Source: Desulfotomaculaceae bacterium
GTDB lineage: Bacteria; Bacillota; Desulfotomaculia; Desulfotomaculales; Pelotomaculaceae
Reading direction: 5' to 3'
NCBI GenBank assembly: GCA_028704035.1
Contig: JAQVLS010000066.1
Location: 1-7,831, forward strand
DNA: 7,831 nucleotides
The notes under the pieces are model-generated. The model saw nothing but the letters and a program-made list of their open reading frames with translations. It was not told the DNA's origin and did no database searches. Each line of letters opens with the position of its first letter. Positions within the stretch are counted from its first letter, which is position 1. Shown here in pieces: positions 1 through 6,152 of the stretch. The position numbers were made by a program, and so were the translations under genes.

Positions 1-1
1 T

Positions 2-634
2 CTGTTGACAGAAGAAACCACTGATAACTCCGTAACAGAAGATGAAACAGAGGAAAGCAACGACGTGGTCTCAGATATTGTAGATATAGATGAATGTATA
101 ATTCCACAAGAAGAAAAGGGTTTAACTGTGTCTCTAGACGAGAATTATGACCTTATTCCGGTGGTAGTTCTGCCAACTGTTCAAACAGACGCAGCAACTA
201 ATATCGGCATGGAATCTGCTATTTTGCACGGGAGCATAAACAATACCGGCGGAGAGTATTGCGATCAAAGAAAGTTTCGCATCAGGGCACAGGGCAACGA
301 AAGCTGGTCCGATGCCGGTATCGAGACTGGTTCGTTCGGATCTGAATCATTCAGCTTCACCATTACCGGTCTTCACCTTGGTACCATCTATGAATACAAA
401 GCAATGGCGTATAATCTGGCGGGGTGGGGTGAAGGAAGTGTAACAACCTTTACTGCAGCAGCCTCTCAAGAAAAGCCAGTGGAAGTTAAACCTGCAGAGG
501 TTGACAACAGCTGCAAGAAATCGAAACAGGATAAGCCACCCCAAAAAACTCCCTACGATATATACCGCTCTAACTACTGGCGCTGGCTAGGTGGTTTAAG
601 AGCGTCAGGAGTAAAAATCCAAAGCGATAATTAA
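2..634 (+). CDS. Fibronectin-III-like module protein, probably 5'-truncated by the window edge
   Basis: I do not recognise this as a named gene. The frame is open to the left edge; the first usual start is a TTG at base 5, but no ribosome binding site can be seen, so the true start is probably upstream. Counting from that TTG (209 codons), residues 1-45 are acidic and linker-like (many E, D, T, S). Residues about 57-151 form one beta-rich module with the pattern TGxxY...ETGSFG...SFTITGLxxGTxYEYKAMAYNxAGWGEGS, which is typical of fibronectin-III-like modules in bacterial surface and secreted proteins. Residues 155-182 are rich in Lys and Pro, and the end contains the aromatic run YWRWLGG. No signal peptide, membrane segment or catalytic motif is visible. 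Its first 120 bases are about 40% GC, clearly below the deoB start. A role in binding or cell-surface display is inference only. It is not part of the conserved xerD-sigF order. Confidence 0.7.
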   Translation: MLTEETTDNSVTEDETEESNDVVSDIVDIDECIIPQEEKGLTVSLDENYDLIPVVVLPTVQTDAATNIGMESAILHGSINNTGGEYCDQRKFRIRAQGNESWSDAGIETGSFGSESFSFTITGLHLGTIYEYKAMAYNLAGWGEGSVTTFTAAASQEKPVEVKPAEVDNSCKKSKQDKPPQKTPYDIYRSNYWRWLGGLRASGVKIQSDN

Positions 635-708
635 AAGTAATTACATGGCTAATATTTAAAAGGGCAATGATGCCATAAAGGTATAAAGGGATATTTTGGT
701 CCATGTGG

Positions 709-734
709 AAGTAGAGTCTTTAAAGACTCTACTT
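709..734 (+). terminator. Perfect 26-base palindrome, probable terminator of the first gene
   Basis: Two 13-base arms (AAGTAGAGTCTTT and its exact reverse complement) meet with no spacer. In RNA this gives roughly a 10-bp stem with a small AU loop, followed by the U-rich run UAUAUUU. It lies 75 nt after the first gene's stop and just before the xerD ribosome binding site. An intrinsic terminator is the best reading, although the stem is AU-rich and the U tract is interrupted. A protein-binding operator for xerD is possible. Confidence 0.5.
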
Positions 735-755
735 TATATTTAAGAGGCAAAAATA

Positions 756-1640
756 ATGAAAAAATTTTTAGACGAATTTTTATATTATCTTACCGTTGAG
801 CGTGGTCTGGCTGAGAATACCCTGGTATCTTACCGGACTGACCTGACCGCTTACCTGGCATTTTTGCACAAGCGGAAAATAAAATGTCTTGGGCAGGCAG
901 ATAGGAACACGGTCATGACTTATATTTACACGCTGCAATTAAATGGGCGCTCTTCCGCAACAGTATCCCGCCACCTGGCGTCCCTGCGCTCATTTTATAA
1001 ATTCCTGGTCAGTGAGGATATGATCATCCAGGATCCGACCACGGATCTGGAATCACCCAAACAGCCCCAGAAGCTGCCCAGGGTACTTACCGCTGAGGAA
1101 GTGGATCTGCTGCTTAGGCAGCCTGGGACCAGAGAGCCGGCGGATCTAAGGGACAAGGCCATGTTCGAGCTATTGTATGCTACCGGGATCAGGGTTTCCG
1201 AACTGGTTTCTCTAAACCTGGACCAGGTCCATATCGACAATGGTTTTATCCGCTGTTTCGGTAAAGGCGAAAAGGAACGGATTGTGCCAATGGGTGATAT
1301 AGCCGCCCGCTGTCTGCGGGAATACCTGGCCAGGGGCAGGCACAAACTAATCAGGGAGAATAACCCGTCTTTTTTTGTCAATCAGCACGGCAGAAGGCTG
1401 ACCAGGCAGGGTTTTTGGAAAATCACTAAAAAATACGCCCGCCAGGCGGGGATTACAAAAAAAGTAACACCTCACATCATCAGGCATTCTTTTGCCACAC
1501 ACCTGCTGGAAAACGGCGCGGATATACGTTCGGTGCAGGCCATGCTGGGTCATGCCGATATCAGCACAACTCAGATATACACTCACCTCACCAGGAATAA
1601 ATTGAAAGATATATATGACCGGACCCACCCCAGAGCATAA
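756..1640 (+). CDS. xerD: Site-specific tyrosine recombinase XerD
   Basis: Tyrosine recombinase of 294 residues, close to the usual Xer length of about 298. With a XerC partner it resolves chromosome dimers at dif sites before division. Residues 1-85 are the N-terminal SAM-like core-binding domain (FLDEFLYYLTVERGLAENTL). Residues 108-285 are the catalytic domain. The full catalytic set is present by eye: Arg146 (ATGIRVSEL), Lys170 (GKGEKER), His240 and Arg243 (HIIRHSFATHLL), His266 (LGHADIS) and the nucleophile Tyr275 (TTQIYTHL). The ATG is preceded by AGAGG 8 nt upstream. I choose XerD over XerC because of the conserved xerD-deoB-(nucleoside phosphorylase)-dacF-spoIIA order; the sequence itself also fits XerD. 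It probably heads the transcript that continues into deoB, 46 nt downstream. Confidence 0.95.
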   Translation: MKKFLDEFLYYLTVERGLAENTLVSYRTDLTAYLAFLHKRKIKCLGQADRNTVMTYIYTLQLNGRSSATVSRHLASLRSFYKFLVSEDMIIQDPTTDLESPKQPQKLPRVLTAEEVDLLLRQPGTREPADLRDKAMFELLYATGIRVSELVSLNLDQVHIDNGFIRCFGKGEKERIVPMGDIAARCLREYLARGRHKLIRENNPSFFVNQHGRRLTRQGFWKITKKYARQAGITKKVTPHIIRHSFATHLLENGADIRSVQAMLGHADISTTQIYTHLTRNKLKDIYDRTHPRA

Positions 1641-1645
1641 AATAA

Positions 1646-1660
1646 GACGGGACCGTCCCC
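1646..1660. other. Short GC-rich palindrome in the xerD-deoB gap
   Basis: GACGG-GA-CCGTC (1646-1657) is a perfect inverted repeat, and GGGAC-C-GTCCC (1649-1659) is an overlapping one. CTTGACAC follows. No T tract follows, so it is not a standard terminator. The GGGAC/GTCCC arms resemble those of the larger hairpin at 5599-5648, which suggests a dispersed REP-like intergenic element. Two copies in the window are too few to prove this. Confidence 0.4.
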
Positions 1661-1686
1661 TTGACACGATTTAGGAGGAAGCGCAA

Positions 1687-2862
1687 ATGATAAATAGGGT
1701 AGCATTGTTCGTGCTTGACAGTGTCGGTGTGGGTGAATTGCCGGACGCGGGAGACTACGGGGACATCGGCAGCAACACCCTGGGCAATGTATCACGCGCC
1801 GTGGGCGGGCTTAATATGCCCAACCTTGGCCGGCTTGGCCTCGGGAATATAATCCACATAGAAGGGGTGCCGCCGGCGGAGAATCCGGCAGCTTCATACG
1901 GACGCATGGCTGAAAAGTCCGCCGGCAAGGACACCACCACCGGCCACTGGGAAATGGCCGGAATTATTATGAAACAGCCTTTCCCGGTGTATTCTAATGG
2001 TTTCCCTGCCGGCTTGATAGAATCTTATGAGGAAAAAATCGGCCGTAGGGTGCTTGGCAACAAGGCTGCCTCCGGCACCGCCATAATTGAAGAGCTTGGC
2101 GCGGAACACATGGCGACAGGTTTCCCCATCGTATACACCTCCGCCGACAGTGTTTTCCAGGTGGCCGCGCACGAGGAGATTATCCCGCTTGAAGAACTGT
2201 ACGGGATCTGCCGGATAGCCAGGGAAATACTGACCGGCGAGCATGCGGTAGGCCGGGTAATTGCCAGGCCTTTTGCAGGAGAGCCGGGGAGCTTTCGCCG
2301 CACAGTTAACAGGCATGATTTTTCCCTTAAACCGACGGGACCTACCTTGTTGGATCTCCTGGTGAATAACGGTGTGCAGGTGACTGCGGTGGGTAAGATA
2401 AAAGATATCTTCGCCGGTCAGGGCGTAACACACGCCGTATTGACCAGGGGCAACAATGAGGGCATGGATAAGTCTTTGCAATTGATAAAATCCGACATCA
2501 GCGGGCTGATCTTTACCAACCTGGTCGATTTCGATATGTTGTACGGTCACCGCAACAACCCTCGCGGTTACGGCGACGCCCTTGAAGAGTTTGACCGCTG
2601 GTTTCCCCAGCTTCTTCACGCGTTGAAGGAAGACGATGTTTTAATAATTACCGCCGATCACGGTTGTGACCCCACTACTTCCTCTACCGATCACTCCAGG
2701 GAATATGTCCCTCTGCTGATATACGGCAAGCAGGTTTCGGGCGGGGTAAACCTTGGTGTGAGGGAGACCTTTGCTGATATAGCCGCTACAGTCGCGGAAA
2801 TATTCGGCCTGCAGTTTGACGTGGGGAAGAGCTTCTGGAAACAGGTGTATAAGGGGCAATAG
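1687..2862 (+). CDS. deoB: Phosphopentomutase
   Basis: Cytosolic enzyme of 391 residues that interconverts (deoxy)ribose-1-phosphate and (deoxy)ribose-5-phosphate. It links nucleoside phosphorolysis to central metabolism and is called drm in Bacillus subtilis. It belongs to the alkaline-phosphatase superfamily and uses two Mn ions. Visible residues: Asp11 in [12 protein letters not shown]; the phospho-acceptor Thr region 83-85 in [11 protein letters not shown] (Thr83 by offset to the B. cereus enzyme); Asp154 in TSADSVFQ; Asp283 and His288 in DFDMLYGHR; Asp324-His325 in TADHGCDPT; His336 in [11 protein letters not shown]. The cap domain lies between roughly residues 100 and 220. Length matches the family (about 390-394). 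AGGAGG lies 8 nt before the ATG. The phosphorylase gene 67 nt downstream supplies its substrate. Confidence 0.97.
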   Translation: MINRVALFVLDSVGVGELPDAGDYGDIGSNTLGNVSRAVGGLNMPNLGRLGLGNIIHIEGVPPAENPAASYGRMAEKSAGKDTTTGHWEMAGIIMKQPFPVYSNGFPAGLIESYEEKIGRRVLGNKAASGTAIIEELGAEHMATGFPIVYTSADSVFQVAAHEEIIPLEELYGICRIAREILTGEHAVGRVIARPFAGEPGSFRRTVNRHDFSLKPTGPTLLDLLVNNGVQVTAVGKIKDIFAGQGVTHAVLTRGNNEGMDKSLQLIKSDISGLIFTNLVDFDMLYGHRNNPRGYGDALEEFDRWFPQLLHALKEDDVLIITADHGCDPTTSSTDHSREYVPLLIYGKQVSGGVNLGVRETFADIAATVAEIFGLQFDVGKSFWKQVYKGQ

Positions 2863-2929
2863 ACGGCGGTCCTGCTGTCTGCCCTTAAGGGTTCCATATA
2901 TCTAAAAAGCTAAAAGGGAATATGACATT

Positions 2930-4243
2930 ATGCGCATGTACGATATAATCTTAAAAAAGAAAGACGGCAGGGCGTTAACCACTGCAGAAATTAAGTATTT
3001 TATTAGCAGTTACATGAGCGGCGGTATTCAGGATTACCAGATGTCCGCCCTCCTCATGGCCATATATTTTCGCGGTCTGAACGAGAGGGAGACCGCTGAT
3101 CTCACTATGGCGATCTGCGACTCGGGAGAACGGGCAGACCTGTCCGCGATCCCCGGTATCAAGGTGGACAAGCACAGCACCGGGGGTGTGGGAGATAAAA
3201 CCAGCTTGGTACTGGTACCACTGGTGGCGGCGGCGGGAGTGCCGGTAGCCAAGATGTCCGGACGCGGTCTCGGCCATACAGGAGGTACGGTAGATAAGCT
3301 GGAGTCCATACCTGGTTTTAAAGCGGCTCTTGCGCCTGCACAGTTTATCGACCAGGTCCGCCGGATCGGCGCCGCAGTGGCAGCGCAGACCGGCCAACTG
3401 GCGCCGGCGGATAAAAGGCTTTACGCTCTCAGGGACGTCACTGCTACTGTCGACAGCATCCCCCTTATAGCCAGCAGTATAATGAGTAAAAAAATTGCTG
3501 CCGGCGCCGATGCTATTGTTCTTGATGTCAAAGTGGGCAGCGGCGCCTTTATGCGGGATCAACAAAGTGCTATAAAACTAGCCAAGACTATGGTGGATAT
3601 CGGCTGCCGGGTAGGGCGGCGGACCGTTGCCGTAATTACAGATATGGACCAGCCCCTGGGTTTTGCCATAGGCAATGCCCTGGAGGTGAAAGAGGCAATA
3701 GATATATTGAAAGGACAAGGGCCTCCGGATCTGCTGGAAATCTGCCTGGAACTGGGCGCCACTATGCTGCTGCTGGCGGGAATGGCAGATAGCGTGCAGG
3801 GCGGGAAGAAAAAACTGCTTGATCTGCTGAAAAGTGGTCGGGCTCTGAATAAATTTATCGAGTTTATTTCCGCCCAGGGTGGTGACCCGCAAGTAGCCCG
3901 GAAAGAAGATGTACTGCCGGCGGCTGAATTAACGGCAGCTGTTTCCGCGCCCTCTTCGGGTTATATCCGGGCGATTAACGCGGCGGTGATCGGTCGTTCA
4001 GCCATGCTGCTGGGCGCCGGCAGGGAAAACAAAGAATCACAGATAGATCCGTCCGTCGGTATCGTTTTGCAAAAAAAAGTCGGTGACACTGTAAAGGCAG
4101 GGGAGGCTCTGGCGCTGGTACATGCCAACGGTACAGAGCGGCTGGACCAGGTCAAGGAGCATGTTCAGGGCGCCTATCAAATTGGTAAGGATAAACCGGA
4201 GCCTGCACGGCTTATACTGGGTTCAGTACCAGAAAAGCTATAA
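2930..4243 (+). CDS. pdp: Pyrimidine-nucleoside phosphorylase
   Basis: Cytosolic homodimeric enzyme of glycosyltransferase family 3, 437 residues (family about 433). It cleaves uridine, deoxyuridine or thymidine with phosphate to give the base and (deoxy)ribose-1-phosphate, which DeoB uses. The N-terminal alpha domain starts MRMYDIILKKKDGRALT. The phosphate loop KVDKHSTGGVGDK lies at residues 78-90, and KMSGRGLGHTGGTVDKLE at 108-125. Base-contacting Arg168, Ser183 and Lys187 (LRDVTATVDSIP...ASSIMSKKIAAGADA) sit at the same numbers as in the Geobacillus enzyme. The C-terminal PYNP_C domain covers about residues 340-420. The sequence is closest in style to Gram-positive Pdp, so broad pyrimidine specificity is likely, but thymidine phosphorylase (deoA) cannot be excluded by eye. 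Start: ATG with GGGA 10 nt upstream; an in-frame ATG two codons later is less well spaced. Confidence 0.95.
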   Translation: MRMYDIILKKKDGRALTTAEIKYFISSYMSGGIQDYQMSALLMAIYFRGLNERETADLTMAICDSGERADLSAIPGIKVDKHSTGGVGDKTSLVLVPLVAAAGVPVAKMSGRGLGHTGGTVDKLESIPGFKAALAPAQFIDQVRRIGAAVAAQTGQLAPADKRLYALRDVTATVDSIPLIASSIMSKKIAAGADAIVLDVKVGSGAFMRDQQSAIKLAKTMVDIGCRVGRRTVAVITDMDQPLGFAIGNALEVKEAIDILKGQGPPDLLEICLELGATMLLLAGMADSVQGGKKKLLDLLKSGRALNKFIEFISAQGGDPQVARKEDVLPAAELTAAVSAPSSGYIRAINAAVIGRSAMLLGAGRENKESQIDPSVGIVLQKKVGDTVKAGEALALVHANGTERLDQVKEHVQGAYQIGKDKPEPARLILGSVPEKL

Positions 4244-4292
4244 AGACCAGGCTCATGAAAGTGCAGGTTTGGGAGGGAGAGTATATATAGAG

Positions 4293-4328
4293 AAACAGAG
4301 AAGGGACCGCAGGGTTCCTTTTCTGTTT
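4293..4328 (+). terminator. Long hairpin after the pdp gene, probable terminator
   Basis: The left arm AAACAGAGAAGGGACC (4293-4308) pairs over 16 positions with GGTTCCTTTTCTGTTT (4313-4328) across the tetraloop GCAG, including three G-U pairs. The 3' arm is U-rich and is followed by ATATTCTC, so the U tract is partly inside the stem. It lies 50 nt after the pdp stop and directly before the dacF promoter. That suits the end of the xerD-deoB-pdp transcript. Confidence 0.65.
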
Positions 4329-4340
4329 ATATTCTCACGT

Positions 4341-4369
4341 GTATAACTTTAATTATTGTAAACATAATA
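4341..4369 (+). promoter_or_regulatory. Putative forespore (SigG/SigF-type) promoter of dacF
   Basis: GTATA (4341-4345), a 17-nt spacer, then CATAATA (4363-4369). Both elements match the Bacillus SigG consensus (GHATR, N17-18, CATnHTA). C at the first -10 position and no GG before it favour SigG over SigF. The start of transcription would be near 4376, leaving about 29 nt before the TTG start. In B. subtilis dacF is a forespore gene transcribed by SigF, so the context agrees. This is a pattern match only. Confidence 0.65.
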
Positions 4370-4404
4370 GAAAATGACCAAGAAGATAGGAGGAGGTATA
4401 CTAC

Positions 4405-5589
4405 TTGTATAAAAAACGGTTGGTAATTGTATTGGTGGCAGCGCTGGTTTTCATTATGACCATTGGTCAGACGGCATGGGCGGCGCCGGAAGCGGCAAAG
4501 GAAAAATCTGACGCCAAAGGGACCGTGCCAGCTGGTCTAGAAACTACCGCTGAAGCGGCAGTGCTATTAGAACCGGTAACAGGCAAAATCGTTTACGAGA
4601 AAGAAAAGGACAAGAGGCTGCCTATGGCCAGCGTAACCAAGCTGATGACTCTTTTACTGGCTGCCGATGCTGTAGAAAAGGGGGATTTTAAACTTACTGA
4701 TAACGTAATTACCAGTGAAAACGCCTGGGAAATGGGTGGTTCACAGATTTATCTTGAACCCGAAGAAGAGATGAGCCTTTGGGACATGCTTATGGCCATT
4801 GGGCTGCAGTCCGCCAATGATGCCAGCGTGGCTGTCGCCGAGCATATCTCAGGCACTGAAGAGGCCTTCGTCGAAGCCATGAATGAACGGGCCAAGTCCC
4901 TCGGGTTGGAAAATACAAACTTTGTAAACTGTCATGGGCTGACCGCAGATAATCATTACACCAGCGCCTATGACTTGGCGCAAATTTTAAAAGAAGGCCT
5001 GAAAAATCCAATTTTCAAAAAGATAACTGCTATGCAGGAATATGACCTGCGGGGCGGCGCCTTTAAGCTCTGGAATACAAATAAACTTCTCTGGTGGTAT
5101 GAAGGGGCTGACGCCGGAAAGACCGGTTGGACGGAAGCGGCCAAATACTGTCTGGCTTCATCAGCGGAGAGAAGCGGCCTCAGATTTATCTGCGTGGTTC
5201 TTGGTACTGAACAAGTGAGAAGTCACTTTAGTGAATCTATAAAACTTTTTGACTATGGTTTTGCCAGGTATAAGTCTGTAAATTTTGCTGAACAGGGAGC
5301 GGTAGTCGGACAGCTCAGGGTAAGCAAAGGACAATCTGATCAGGTTGAAGTTTTAACCCTGGATAAGGTCAGTGTGGTTGTGCCAAAAGGTGAAGAAAAA
5401 GGATTTGAAACAAGCATGGAACTACCCGACAGCGTCAATGCGCCGGTGCAAAAAGGGCAGGAAGTAGGAGCATATGTTGTCACCAAAAACGGACAGGAGG
5501 TATTGCGGGTAAAGCTGTTGGCCGGGGCTGACATTCCAAAGGCGTCGCTGGGTCAGCAGATAAAGAAGATTTTAGACAGCGTTTATTAA
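4405..5589 (+). CDS. dacF: D-alanyl-D-alanine carboxypeptidase DacF
   Basis: Exported penicillin-binding protein (low molecular weight, S11 peptidase family), 394 residues. It removes the terminal D-Ala from peptidoglycan pentapeptides. In Bacillus, DacF acts from the forespore side and limits cross-linking of spore peptidoglycan. Residues 1-27 form a signal peptide: YKKR, then a hydrophobic core to residue 20, with likely cleavage after AWA (residue 26). Active-site motifs are Ser76-x-x-Lys79 (SVTK), Ser136-Ala-Asn138 (SAN) and Lys239-Thr-Gly (KTG). Residues about 288-380 form the beta-rich PBP5 C-terminal domain. The last 14 residues (SLGQQIKKILDSVY) could be a short amphipathic membrane-contact helix. 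The TTG start is supported by AGGAGGT (4391-4397) 7 nt upstream and by the signal peptide that follows at once. It has its own forespore-type promoter. Confidence 0.95.
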   Translation: MYKKRLVIVLVAALVFIMTIGQTAWAAPEAAKEKSDAKGTVPAGLETTAEAAVLLEPVTGKIVYEKEKDKRLPMASVTKLMTLLLAADAVEKGDFKLTDNVITSENAWEMGGSQIYLEPEEEMSLWDMLMAIGLQSANDASVAVAEHISGTEEAFVEAMNERAKSLGLENTNFVNCHGLTADNHYTSAYDLAQILKEGLKNPIFKKITAMQEYDLRGGAFKLWNTNKLLWWYEGADAGKTGWTEAAKYCLASSAERSGLRFICVVLGTEQVRSHFSESIKLFDYGFARYKSVNFAEQGAVVGQLRVSKGQSDQVEVLTLDKVSVVVPKGEEKGFETSMELPDSVNAPVQKGQEVGAYVVTKNGQEVLRVKLLAGADIPKASLGQQIKKILDSVY

Positions 5590-5598
5590 AAGGGGAAC

Positions 5599-5648
5599 GG
5601 GGACACACCTCTCTAGCAGGTATTCCTTTGGGCTCGAGGTATGTCCCC
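5599..5648. repeat. GGGGACA...TGTCCCC hairpin, REP-like intergenic element
   Basis: GGGGACACACCTC (5599-5611) pairs with GAGGTATGTCCCC (5636-5648) over 13 positions with one C/A mismatch and a 24-nt loop. It begins 10 nt after the dacF stop. No T run follows, so it is unlike a simple terminator. The outer GGGGAC/GTCCCC arms resemble the palindrome at 1646-1660. A mobile REP or small palindromic element is plausible but unproven from one window. Confidence 0.5.
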
Positions 5649-5658
5649 GATTGGAATG

Positions 5659-5674
5659 GCGGGATAAATCCCGC
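5659..5674. other. Small perfect hairpin in the dacF-spoIIAA gap
   Basis: GCGGGAT-AA-ATCCCGC is a perfect 7-bp inverted repeat with a 2-nt centre. It lies between the REP-like hairpin and the terminator hairpin. CTCTGCAG follows, with no T tract, so it is not a terminator on its own. Its role is unknown. Confidence 0.45.
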
Positions 5675-5681
5675 TCTGCAG

Positions 5682-5715
5682 TAGAACGGGTCTTGTGCAA
5701 AGGCCCGTTTTATGT
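5682..5715 (+). terminator. Probable terminator between dacF and spoIIAA
   Basis: TAGAACGGGTC (5682-5692) pairs with GGCCCGTTTTA (5702-5712) over 11 positions, including two G-U pairs, across a 9-nt loop. The 3' arm and the following TGTTGCTTGCCTTTT are T-rich. It would stop dacF transcripts before spoIIAA and insulate the two units. In Bacillus some dacF transcription reads into spoIIA, so partial read-through is possible. Confidence 0.55.
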
Positions 5716-5718
5716 TGC

Positions 5719-5747
5719 TTGCCTTTTGAAAAAAAATTTGGTAAGAT
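5719..5747 (+). promoter_or_regulatory. Weak candidate promoter for the spoIIA operon
   Basis: TTGCCT (5719-5724), a 17-nt A/T-rich spacer and TAAGAT (5742-5747) match 4 of 6 bases at both SigA-type boxes. It would start transcription about 45 nt before spoIIAA. The B. subtilis operon uses SigH with Spo0A activation, and no good SigH -10 element is visible here. This is therefore only a candidate. Confidence 0.25.
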
Positions 5748-5800
5748 TTAGCAAAAGGGATAATGCAGTTGATTGACGAGAGGAAAAGAGGAGGAGTCTT

Positions 5801-6139
5801 GTGCTTCTGGATATTGAAATGAAAAAGGATACCCTGTTTGTAAGACCTAACGGAGAACTCGATCTGGGGGTAGCCGACCGCTTCAGGAGGGCTCTGGATG
5901 AGACCATTGAAAAAGGAAAGGCAAAGAACCTGATTGTCAACCTGACAAAAGTGTCTTTTGTAGACAGCTCCGGGTTGGGTGTGCTCCTGGGGCGCTATAA
6001 CCGGGTTTCTAAAAATGGTGGCAAAGTTTTTATTGTGGCGCCGCAGCCCCAGGTACGAAAGGTCCTCGATCTTTCAGGACTGCTGCGGATTATGAATGAA
6101 TATCCAAATGAGAACGAAGCGCTGGAGAAGATTGGGTAG
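5801..6139 (+). CDS. spoIIAA: Anti-sigma F factor antagonist SpoIIAA
   Basis: STAS-domain protein of 112 residues (B. subtilis 117). In its unphosphorylated form it binds SpoIIAB and frees SigF in the forespore. SpoIIAB phosphorylates and inactivates it, and SpoIIE dephosphorylates it. The single STAS domain spans almost the whole protein. The key motif FVDSSGLGVLLGRY is at residues 53-66, where Ser56 corresponds to the phosphorylated Ser58 of B. subtilis. LDLSGLLRI (89-97) matches the conserved C-terminal helix region. The GTG start has AGGAGG (5789-5794) 6 nt upstream. It is the first gene of the spoIIAA-spoIIAB-sigF operon; spoIIAB follows after 13 nt, whose ribosome binding site overlaps this gene's stop codon. 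Confidence 0.96.
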   Translation: MLLDIEMKKDTLFVRPNGELDLGVADRFRRALDETIEKGKAKNLIVNLTKVSFVDSSGLGVLLGRYNRVSKNGGKVFIVAPQPQVRKVLDLSGLLRIMNEYPNENEALEKIG

Positions 6140-6152
6140 GGAGGATGACATA

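Noticed and set aside
663..674. The small hairpin GGCA-ATGA-TGCC upstream of xerD.
   Set aside because: A 4-bp stem is expected by chance and it has no terminator or riboswitch context.
1894..2619. A 241-codon open frame on the minus strand inside deoB.
   Set aside because: It lies fully antisense to a gene with all phosphopentomutase motifs, has no recognisable domain, and is a by-product of high-GC codon use. The same holds for the 196-codon minus-strand frame at 2975-3565 inside pdp.
2882..2891. The palindrome CCCTTAAGGG in the deoB-pdp gap.
   Set aside because: Ten bases with no T run and no partner element; likely chance. The gap otherwise shows only the pdp ribosome binding site.
4122..4346. 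A 74-codon plus-strand frame across the end of pdp and into the intergenic region.
   Set aside because: It overlaps pdp by 122 bases in another frame, runs through the terminator hairpin and shows no domain or ribosome binding site.
5754..5783. SigH-like promoter: AAAGGGATA (8 of 9 at the -35) with GACGAGAGG 12 nt later.
   Set aside because: The -10 half keeps only R-n-n-GA of the GAAT core, and the transcript would start within the spoIIAA ribosome binding site.
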